Source: Sulfuritalea sp. (lineage in GTDB: Bacteria; Pseudomonadota; Gammaproteobacteria; Burkholderiales; Rhodocyclaceae). Taken from it: DNA of 6,744 nucleotides. The notes below the pieces were generated by a model. That model was not told the origin of the DNA. It ran no database searches and saw only the letters and a program-made list of their open reading frames with translations. The stretch lies in NCBI GenBank assembly GCA_022843505.1, contig JALHNN010000148.1, forward strand, positions 1 to 6,744, read 5' to 3'. This document shows, piece after piece, positions 1 to 6,052 of the stretch; within the stretch, counting starts at the first letter, position 1; every line of letters starts with the position of its first letter. Made by a program: the position numbers and the translations under genes.

Positions 1-3000
1 CGACGATCAGCGATGTCACCAAGGCCGGCGTCTCGATCATGACCGCGCCCGCCCTGTCGATTGCCGATGGCACCCAGACTTCGTCTATCGCCACCTCGCT
101 GGCCGCCAAGCTCAACGGCAACGGCGGTTGCACGGCGACAGCCTCGGGCAACCTGGTGACCATCACCGGGTGCGTCGGCGCCCTCGCCGTGAGTTCGAGC
201 AGCACCCTGGCGACGGGCACCATGAAGGTGACCAGCAGCGGCAGCTCGAACGCGGCCGATCTTGGCGGCATCCAGGTCGGCGCCACCAGCATCTCCGGCA
301 ACGTGCCGTCGACATCCTTGACCAACGGCACCTCGGTGCTGGCCAACGCCACGGCAATACGCACCAAGATCAATGCCGGCACCGGCACGCATGGGTTCAG
401 CGCCGCAGCGCCGACCGCCAACGGCGACGGCACCTACAACATGGTGGTGACGGCGCCTGCGGGCACGGCCAACAACGGCCAGTCCTTCACCTTCCAGAAC
501 GGCACGGCCGTGACGGGCGGCGCCTCCACCAGCCCGACCTGGGCTTTCAGCATCACCAACGCCACGGCGGATAACGCGCTCATCGAGTACATCCGCTGCG
601 ACGCCTCGGACAGCGCCTCGGGCGACGAGATCTACATGCAGAGCACGGACGCCAGCACGGGAACCGCGTCCTCCAATTCGCTGCAATACACCACCAATCT
701 GGCCACCGGCCTCAATTCGGCAGGGGTCAATGGCTATACCTACAGTTGCACTTATGAAGGCGGTAGCGTCAACAATCAGTGGTGCGACGTCACCGGACCG
801 ACCGGCGTCAGTGCCTGTACCGGCGACCTGACCTTCACCAAGGACTCCACGATCGACATTGACAGCTACAGCAAGCTGACCTCGGGGTCGGCGGGGTGTC
901 CGGCGATTACGGCGCCGACCTGGCAGTTCGAAATAGGCTTGTTCGGCAGCGCAACCTCGGCCGACCAGTTCATCAACAACATTAAGTGCGGTACCACGGA
1001 TACCGTGACACCCAACACGGTCACCACCGAGAACGGGAGCAACACAAGCAACTCGGACACCCGTCGCACCACCCTGATGAATAACCTGGTAGCCAATGAC
1101 ATCAACGGCTATACCTATTCCTGTTCCCAATACGACAGTGGCGACAAGGTGGGTTGCACGGTGACCGGCCCGGTGGCTGCGGCCGCCTGTACCAATCTTA
1201 CGTTCACCAAAGACTCAAACATCAACCTGAATTACAACGATTCCGTAGTTCAGACCTGCTCGGCGGTTTCAGGGGCCACCTCTGCCACCTGGCGCTTCCG
1301 CATCGACGACGCGACGGCAGCCAGCAAGTACATTACAAGCATCACCTGCGGCGGCGCCAATACCATCAGCACCAGCACGGTAAATACCGGCACGGCCGCC
1401 AGCCAGACCGTCACGCGTATAAACAATCTCAAGACGGCCCTGCAGAACAACGACGCGAACGGCTACACGATTTCCTGTACTACCGCTACCTCGGGCACGC
1501 CGCAGTCGAGCTGCACCATCACCGGTCCCGCTGGCATCAACGCCTGCCAAGGTGAGGATACCGGCGACAACTGCGATTGCGGCGTCGGCAAGGTGTGCGT
1601 CAGGTACAACGGTGATGACATAACCCTTTCCGCCTCCGGCATGACCAGCCCGGACAACAGCGGCACCTGGCGCTCCTGCATCCCGGCCACAAGCAACGGC
1701 AGTTCCGGGGCGACGGCGATCGATGACTTCGCACCCTTCCTCTACACCGTCAGCGCCTTCTCCGGCGGTTCGCCCAGCCAGGGCACCACGGTAACGCAGA
1801 TCACCAGCAACAACGTGGGCACCATCGGTACCACCACGGTGGCCATGACCAATGGCGCATCCTCGTCGATCAATGCCATCCCGACCAACGCCACGGGTAC
1901 GGCGCCCAACGTGCTGACCATGACGGGCGGTTCGAATCCCGACACCAGCACCAACAAGTGGACCGGGGTTGGCGTCTTCAAGCGCGTGGATCTGATCAAC
2001 GACGGCCGCACCTTCAGCCGGGCCTCGACCCGCACCGACTGTGCGGGTTCCACCTGCACCTACACCGAGGAAATGCAGAACTTCGCCAACTGGTACAGCT
2101 ACTACCGTACCCGCATGCTGATGATGAAATCGGCCACCACGCTGGCCTTCACCCAGCTCGACGGCAACTATCGTGTCGGCTTCGACAACATCTGCCAGGC
2201 CACCGGCACCACGGTGGACAACCCCGTGGCCCAGTTCGAGGGCGCCGCTCGCAGCTCCTGGTGGAACAGCCTGACCGGCGCGACGCCGTCCTGCGCCACG
2301 CCGCTCCGCGCCCAGACCGCCAAGATCGGCCGCTACTTCGCGCGCAAGCTCAACACGACCCAGGCCGACCCGATGGAGTACTCCTGCCAGCGCAACTACA
2401 TGCTGATGGTGACCGACGGTTACTGGAACGAGAGCGAGAGTTCGACCATCAAGCGTGTCGACGGGACGGACATCGGCAACACCGATAACAATACGGCTAC
2501 GGCGGCCCGGCCCTACTACGATGGCGCGCAGGCATCTACCGCGTGCCCGACGGTGGGCACCGGTCGCGGCGGCACGCCGTACTCCTGCCGTACCCTGGCC
2601 GACATTGCCTTCCATTACTACAGCACCGACCTGCGTACCACGGCGCTGGGCAATGAAACCAATACCGCACTGGGCAACGATGTCGCGACCAACAACGTGT
2701 TCACCACCTCGAACGACCCGAACATCGTCCAGCACATGAACTTCTACGCCATGGGCCTGGGCATCGAGGGCAAGCTGGCCTTCCGCTCCGATTACCTGAC
2801 GGCCGGCCTCGGTGACTACGCCGACATCATTGCCGGAACCAAGAACTGGCCGGCCGTGGCCAACCTCGATCCGACCGGGGTCGATGACCTCTGGCATGCG
2901 ACGGTCAATGGCCGTGGCAAGTATTTCAGCGCCCGCAACGTGCCCAACGTCGTCGCCGGCCTGCGCGAGGCCCTCAACGAGATCGGCGCACGCACGGGTT

Positions 3001-5315
3001 CGGCGGCCGCGGCGGCGACCTCCAACCTCGAGCCGGTGGCGGGTGACAACTTTGCCTACGTGGCCAGCTACCGCACCCAGGAATGGAGCGGCGACCTGCA
3101 GTCGCGTTCCATCAACGTCACGACCGGCGATGTATCGCCTTCCACCGATTGTTCGAGCAGCGGTGTGCAGACCACGGCGACCGGCACCGCGGGATCGAGC
3201 GCGATCACGGTTGCCAGCGCAACCGGCCTGGTGGTGGGGGCCGCGGTGTCCGGCACGGGCATCGCCGCCAATGCCGTGGTCTCGACCATCAGCGGCACGA
3301 CCATCACGCTGTCGCAGGTCAACAGCGGTGCTGTGTCGGGCACGGTCAGCTTCAAGTATGGCTGCCAGTGGTCGGCCCAGGCCAAGCTCGACGGCCTGAC
3401 CTGGTCGGCGCGGCGCATCTTCGTCAAGCCGACCTCGGGCGCCTCGGGTGATCCGCTGCGCGCCTTTACCTACGACAACCTGACGGCTGCCGAGCAGGCC
3501 TATTTCAACCCCGGCCCGGACGCCTGCGTCGGCGCGGCGAATCCCAGCCCGACCAGCAACCTGAGCCAGTACTGCCCGCTTGGCGGCACGGCGTCCGTGC
3601 CCGAAATGTCGGCCAGCAAGCTGACCGAGTTCCTGCGCGGCAATCGCGGCCTGGAGCAGGATGGCGAAGTCGGTCATGCCCAGATCTGGCGCCGTCGCGC
3701 CCATGTGCTGGGTGACATCGTCAACACCCAGCCCATCTACGTCAAGGCGCCCAGCGCCGGCTATACCGACACCGGGTACTCGGGCTACAAGACCGCGCAG
3801 GCCAGCCGCAAGCCTATCGTCCTGGTGTCTTCGCAGGATGGCATGGTGCACGCCTTCAATGCCTACTCAGGATCAGTGACGGTCAGCGGAACGTCGGTCG
3901 GCCCCGGTGAAGAGATGTGGGCCTTCGTGCCGAGCGCCACCATGCAGAGCATGAAGTGGCTGGCCGATCCCAATTACAGCCACCGCTTCCTGATCGACGG
4001 CCCGATCGCGGTCGGCGACGTCGATTTCGGCAGCAACAATTGGCATACCATCATGGTCGGTTCCCTGGGTGCCGGCGGCAATTCGTATTTCGCCCTCGAC
4101 ATCACCGATCCCACGGATCCCAAGTACCTCTGGGAGTTCAGCCATGCCAACCTGGGCAAGACGGTGTCGAATCCCGAGATCACCAAACTGCCGAACGGCG
4201 AATGGGTGGTCATGTTCAGTTCCGGCTACAACAACACCGATAACGGCGGCGACGGCGCGGGACACCTGTTCGCGCTGAACATCGAAACCGGCGCGCTGAA
4301 AACAGGCTTCCCGATCTCCAATCTTTCGGGTACCAGCGGTAGTCCGAGCAATCTCGGCCGGATCACCACCTGGGCCGATCAGCCGGCGACCAACAACATG
4401 ACGCAGTTCGTCTATGCCGGCGATACCAACGGCGACCTCTGGCGCTTCGACATGAATCCGAACACCACGGGACACAGCACGACGACGGTATTCAAGCTGG
4501 CGCACCTCGAGAAGTCGGGTGTGGCGCAGCCGATCACGACCAAGCCGGAAGTCACCCTGCTGACCGACGATGTGCGCCTGATCATGGTCGGCACCGGCAA
4601 GTACCTCGAGGTGGCGGACCTGACCAATACCGACGTCCAGGCCATGTACGCCATGAAGGACACCATGGGTGCCGCGAACAAGGGCGGCACGGTGCAGGAA
4701 ACCTGGAATCCGGTGACCGATACCATCCCCGGCGACCCGACCAAGCCGATGTTCCTGGCGCGCACCCTGGTCAGCACAGACCAGAACGGCGACGACATCA
4801 TTCGCCTCAACAACCTCGGTGTCACGGTGCGCCATCGCAAGGTTTGCACCGGCGCCGGCGCAACCGTGACCTCCTCGGGCACGGCGCCGAACAAGACCTA
4901 TGTCTGCAACGACACCAGCACCACGACGCTCGACTATGCCGTGCATGGCGGCTGGTATGCCGAACTGGCGCAGGCGGGCGAGCGGATCAACGTCGATCCG
5001 CGCATTGTCAGCGGAACCTTGATCTTTGCCACCAACATACCCGGCGCCGGAAGCTGCACGGTCGGCGGCAATTCCTGGTTCATTGCCCTGGACGCGGCAA
5101 CCGGAACGGCGCTCGAGGAGTTCGCCGGCGTCGGCATCACCGGCGCCCTGGTGGTCGGCCTCGCGGTGATCCGCCTGGCGTCGGGCCAGTACAAGGCGAT
5201 TGCCACCGACTCGGGCTACAACACGACGACCTTCAACATTCCGGTGGCCAGTTCTACTGCGTCGAACAACTTCCAGAGCAAGCGCGGCCTGTGGCGCGAG
5301 TTCGAGGCTTACTGA
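1..5315 (+). CDS. pilY1: PilY1/PilC-type type IV pilus tip adhesin, very large, 5' end outside window
   Basis: The reading frame is open from the first complete codon at base 3 to TGA at 5313-5315, giving 1770 residues (residue number = codon start/3). The true start is upstream; ATG39 lies inside the frame and is not a plausible start. Family signatures seen: EEMQNFANWYSYYRTRM (residues 689-705) and YMLMVTDGYW (from 799) in the von Willebrand A-like part; DDLWHATVNGRGKYFSA (from 961); VAGDNFAYVASYRTQEWSGD (from about 1012); then the PilC/PilY beta-propeller with LGDIVNTQP (from 1236), QDGMVHAFNA (from 1278), HRFLIDGP (from 1327) and YAGDTNGDLWRFD (to 1483). PilY1 proteins are exported, sit at or near the pilus tip, and act in pilus extension, adhesion and surface sensing (family knowledge). 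Pseudomonas PilY1 has about 1160 residues, so this one is much longer. The excess comes mainly from a module array at residues 1-520 and a small insert at 1058-1117. A MIDAS DxSxS motif is not visible and would have to lie upstream. Family call is firm; ligand and regulation are unknown. Confidence 0.95.
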   Translation, partial: TISDVTKAGVSIMTAPALSIADGTQTSSIATSLAAKLNGNGGCTATASGNLVTITGCVGALAVSSSSTLATGTMKVTSSGSSNAADLGGIQVGATSISGNVPSTSLTNGTSVLANATAIRTKINAGTGTHGFSAAAPTANGDGTYNMVVTAPAGTANNGQSFTFQNGTAVTGGASTSPTWAFSITNATADNALIEYIRCDASDSASGDEIYMQSTDASTGTASSNSLQYTTNLATGLNSAGVNGYTYSCTYEGGSVNNQWCDVTGPTGVSACTGDLTFTKDSTIDIDSYSKLTSGSAGCPAITAPTWQFEIGLFGSATSADQFINNIKCGTTDTVTPNTVTTENGSNTSNSDTRRTTLMNNLVANDINGYTYSCSQYDSGDKVGCTVTGPVAAAACTNLTFTKDSNINLNYNDSVVQTCSAVSGATSATWRFRIDDATAASKYITSITCGGANTISTSTVNTGTAASQTVTRINNLKTALQNNDANGYTISCTTATSGTPQSSCTITGPAGINACQGEDTGDNCDCGVGKVCVRYNGDDITLSASGMTSPDNSGTWRSCIPATSNGSSGATAIDDFAPFLYTVSAFSGGSPSQGTTVTQITSNNVGTIGTTTVAMTNGASSSINAIPTNATGTAPNVLTMTGGSNPDTSTNKWTGVGVFKRVDLINDGRTFSRASTRTDCAGSTCTYTEEMQNFANWYSYYRTRMLMMKSATTLAFTQLDGNYRVGFDNICQATGTTVDNPVAQFEGAARSSWWNSLTGATPSCATPLRAQTAKIGRYFARKLNTTQADPMEYSCQRNYMLMVTDGYWNESESSTIKRVDGTDIGNTDNNTATAARPYYDGAQASTACPTVGTGRGGTPYSCRTLADIAFHYYSTDLRTTALGNETNTALGNDVATNNVFTTSNDPNIVQHMNFYAMGLGIEGKLAFRSDYLTAGLGDYADIIAGTKNWPAVANLDPTGVDDLWHATVNGRGKYFSARNVPNVVAGLREALNEIGARTGSAAAAATSNLEPVAGDNFAYVASYRTQEWSGDLQSRSINVTTGDVSPSTDCSSSGVQTTATGTAGSSAITVASATGLVVGAAVSGTGIAANAVVSTISGTTITLSQVNSGAVSGTVSFKYGCQWSAQAKLDGLTWSARRIFVKPTSGASGDPLRAFTYDNLTAAEQAYFNPGPDACVGAANPSPTSNLSQYCPLGGTASVPEMSASKLTEFLRGNRGLEQDGEVGHAQIWRRRAHVLGDIVNTQPIYVKAPSAGYTDTGYSGYKTAQASRKPIVLVSSQDGMVHAFNAYSGSVTVSGTSVGPGEEMWAFVPSATMQSMKWLADPNYSHRFLIDGPIAVGDVDFGSNNWHTIMVGSLGAGGNSYFALDITDPTDPKYLWEFSHANLGKTVSNPEITKLPNGEWVVMFSSGYNNTDNGGDGAGHLFALNIETGALKTGFPISNLSGTSGSPSNLGRITTWADQPATNNMTQFVYAGDTNGDLWRFDMNPNTTGHSTTTVFKLAHLEKSGVAQPITTKPEVTLLTDDVRLIMVGTGKYLEVADLTNTDVQAMYAMKDTMGAANKGGTVQETWNPVTDTIPGDPTKPMFLARTLVSTDQNGDDIIRLNNLGVTVRHRKVCTGAGATVTSSGTAPNKTYVCNDTSTTTLDYAVHGGWYAELAQAGERINVDPRIVSGTLIFATNIPGAGSCTVGGNSWFIALDAATGTALEEFAGVGITGALVVGLAVIRLASGQYKAIATDSGYNTTTFNIPVASSTASNNFQSKRGLWREFEAY
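3..527 (+). repeat. Two N-terminal beta-rich modules of the PilY1-like adhesin (modules 1 and 2)
   Basis: Inside the pilus adhesin, two stretches share the plan of a helix-like segment (ATSLAAKLNG; ATAIRTKINAG), a G-x-T/S-A segment (CTATASG; GFSAAAP), and a strand ending in a Gly turn (LVTITGCVGA; MVVTAPAGT). Module 1 covers roughly bases 3-240 and may be cut by the window edge. Module 2 covers about 261-527. Module 1 has two cysteines, module 2 none. They look like diverged relatives of the three cysteine-rich modules that follow, because the helix, GYT/GFS segment and TGP/APAG turn occur in the same order. The alignment was made by eye, so boundaries are approximate. Such short beta-rich repeats are common in surface and phage-tail proteins; a specific domain family was not recognised. 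Confidence 0.5.
531..1560 (+). repeat. Three tandem cysteine-rich modules (A, B, C) of the PilY1-like adhesin
   Basis: Three protein-level tandem copies begin with the aligned tryptophans of SPTWAF (TGG at 540), APTWQF (TGG at 921) and SATWRF (TGG at 1290), giving periods of 127 and 123 residues. Each copy has, in order: I(R/K/T)C; a polar linker; a helix ending in NGYTYSC or NGYTISC; a cysteine before (V/I)TGP (WCDVTGP, GCTVTGP, SCTITGP); and a cysteine in SAC/AAC/NAC. A and B continue with LTFTKDS (828-848 and 1197-1217) and a fifth linker cysteine (AGC, QTC). Copy C breaks off after NACQGE and runs into a GDNCDCG segment. The even cysteine spacing in an exported protein suggests disulfides (inference). 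DNA identity between copies is low, so the duplication is old. Local GC is lower than in the rest of the gene. Likely an adhesive or stalk-like surface region; the ligand is unknown. Confidence 0.8.
3174..3353 (+). other. Inserted small beta-repeat domain within the PilY1-like protein
   Basis: About 60 residues of this segment read as a compact, low-complexity beta unit rich in Gly, Thr, Ser, Val and Ala: TGTAGSSAITVASATGL, then VVGAAVSGTGIAANAVVSTI, then SGTTITLSQVNSGAVSG. It sits between two parts of ordinary PilY1 sequence: the strand following WSGDLQ upstream and GCQWSAQAKLDGLTW downstream, which would join smoothly without it. Similar GSxxITVASATGLxVGxxVSGTGI segments are familiar from phage tail, carbohydrate-binding and other surface proteins (from memory of such sequences). 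I read it as a surface-exposed domain inserted into a loop between the von Willebrand A-like part and the propeller. Ends are approximate. Confidence 0.6.
3660..5310 (+). other. PilC/PilY beta-propeller domain region of the adhesin
   Basis: Residues about 1220-1770 match the conserved C-terminal domain of Neisseria PilC and Pseudomonas PilY1, a modified beta-propeller. Blade-like motifs in order: VLGDIVNTQPIYV, IVLVSSQDGMVHAFNAYSG, EEMWAFVPSA, HRFLIDGPIAVGDVDF, GNSYFALDITDPTDPKYLWE, GYNNTDNGGDGAGHLFALN, FVYAGDTNGDLWRFDMNP and LIMVGTGKYLEVADL. The end has GGWYAELAQAGERINVDP, a GTLIFATNIPG strand, a Cys in GSCTVGG and a final GLWREFEAY. The Asp/Asn-rich loop at 4230-4256 could bind a metal. The usual EF-hand-like DxDxDGxxD calcium loop expected just before YAGD is replaced by WADQPATNNMTQ (4371-4406). 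Confidence 0.85.
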
Positions 5316-5318
5316 TGC

Positions 5319-5323
5319 GGAGG
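5319..5323 (+). promoter_or_regulatory. Candidate ribosome binding site for the TonB-like gene
   Basis: GGAGG lies 13 bases before ATG5337, which is longer than the usual 5-9 base gap. ATG5337 is nevertheless the only usable start: the adhesin stop TGA (5313-5315) is in the same frame, and no ATG, GTG or TTG lies between in that frame. A purine-rich GGGAA directly abuts the start. Initiation may also depend on ribosomes finishing the adhesin gene. Confidence 0.4.
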
Positions 5324-5336
5324 ATGCGCCCCGGGA

Positions 5337-5966
5337 ATGTGGTTCGTTAGCGAGGAAGACGAGCAACGCTTTGCCCATGCCTTGCTCGCTTCGCTGCTGG
5401 CCCATGTGCTGGTGCTGGGCTATGTCAAGGGCGTCGAGCCCATGCGCAAGCCCGGGTTCGGCGGCGCACTGAACGTCAGTTTCCGGGCTCCGGCGGCGGA
5501 GCGGCGGCAGGTTCCGGTGCCGACGCCGCTGCCGGATTCCGTTCCGGCGACGACGACGGCCCTGGTCCAGGTACAAGTGCCGGCACCGCCCCTGGCTGCG
5601 AAGAAGCAAAAGTCCATACCCGCGCCCGATCTCGAGCGCAAAGATGCGCAAGCCACAGCGGCGACAACGGCCGCCGAAGCTCAATCCAGTGGCGGTCGGG
5701 CTAATTCGCCCAAGGGCCCGGGTGTTGTCGAGGTGATGCTGATCATAGGCGCCGACGGCCATCCGCAGGGAATCTACTGGAAAGCGCTGCCGGCGCTGAC
5801 GACGGCGCAATTCGAGCAGCTTGAGGCCATTATCCGGCGCCAGGTCTATGCCACTTCGACCAGGGCGCGGCTGACCCAGGAAATCGACGTCTTCGACCTG
5901 CTCGGGATTGGGCGCCGGGCAGCGGCACCCGCACCCGTGCCTGTCGAGGCGCCGCCTCCGCAGTAG
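5337..5966 (+). CDS. TonB-like inner-membrane protein with proline-rich linker
   Basis: This 209-residue protein has a short charged cytoplasmic N-terminus (residues 1-11, containing SEEDEQR). One hydrophobic membrane segment follows at about 12-30 (FAHALLASLLAHVLVLGYV). A proline/alanine/valine-rich periplasmic linker covers about 51-98, an Ala/Thr/Ser-rich stretch about 103-125, and a folded domain about 129-191 starts with GVVEVMLIIGADGHPQG and ends QEIDVFDLLGIG. A second proline-rich tail (APAPVPVEAPPPQ) closes it. This is the TonB/TolA plan: anchor, extended linker, small alpha/beta domain. TonB proteins pass proton-motive energy from ExbB/ExbD to outer-membrane receptors (family knowledge). 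The usual PxYP at the start of the TonB domain is missing and there is no exbB or exbD here, so it may be a TonB relative with another role. It starts 21 bases after the adhesin stop, so an operon is likely. A link to pilus function is only inferred from position. Confidence 0.6.
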   Translation: MWFVSEEDEQRFAHALLASLLAHVLVLGYVKGVEPMRKPGFGGALNVSFRAPAAERRQVPVPTPLPDSVPATTTALVQVQVPAPPLAAKKQKSIPAPDLERKDAQATAATTAAEAQSSGGRANSPKGPGVVEVMLIIGADGHPQGIYWKALPALTTAQFEQLEAIIRRQVYATSTRARLTQEIDVFDLLGIGRRAAAPAPVPVEAPPPQ

Positions 5967-5983
5967 GAAGCCTGCGGCAATCC

Positions 5984-6004
5984 ATGCTCCGCTAGACGGG
6001 GCAT
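5984..6004 (+). terminator. Intergenic hairpin, possible atypical terminator
   Basis: ATGCTCCG (5984-5991) pairs with CGGGGCAT (5997-6004) around the loop CTAGA, giving an 8-bp stem with one G-U pair. It begins 17 bases after the TonB-like stop codon. It is followed by AAAAATATT rather than a T run, and on the opposite strand no T run follows either, so it lacks the classical intrinsic-terminator tail. It could still mark the end of the transcript, protect its 3' end, or act in the leader of the next gene. Confidence 0.4.
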
Positions 6005-6039
6005 AAAAATATTGGAATCGCAGTCCGGGCCGGCTTGGC

Positions 6040-6045
6040 TATATT
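6040..6045 (+). promoter_or_regulatory. Weak -10-like element before the HTH-ferredoxin gene
   Basis: TATATT matches the sigma-70 -10 consensus TATAAT at five of six bases in an AT-richer patch of the 86-base gap. The nearest -35-like hexamer, TTGGAA at 6012-6017, is 22 bases away, which is too far for a normal promoter. If this element is used, transcription would begin at about the ATG at 6053, leaving almost no leader. No other convincing promoter was found in 5967-6052. Confidence 0.25.
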
Positions 6046-6052
6046 GGCGGTG

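Noticed and set aside
39..41. ATG39 as the start of the adhesin gene
   Set aside because: The frame is open back to base 3 and reads as continuous module sequence (DVTKAGVSI before the Met). No signal peptide follows ATG39, which an exported pilus adhesin needs.
1269..3851. 860-codon open frame on the minus strand
   Set aside because: It lies wholly antisense to the conserved PilY1 frame, has an Arg/Gly/His/Ala-rich composition typical of a mirror frame in GC-rich DNA, and shows no recognisable domain.
4844..5350. 168-codon plus-strand frame across the end of the adhesin gene
   Set aside because: It is an out-of-frame, His/Arg/Gln-rich shadow of conserved PilY1 C-terminal sequence; only its last 11 codons are discussed, as a possible coupling mini-ORF.
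3873..5810. 645-codon open frame on the minus strand
   Set aside because: It is antisense to the propeller region and TonB-like gene, is rich in Arg and Gly, and has no motif; it is a GC-codon shadow.
6012..6045. A full sigma-70 or sigma-54 promoter before the HTH-ferredoxin gene
   Set aside because: The TTGGAA to TATATT spacing is 22 bases, too long for sigma-70, and no GG-N10-GC pair fits sigma-54; only the -10-like element is kept, at low confidence.
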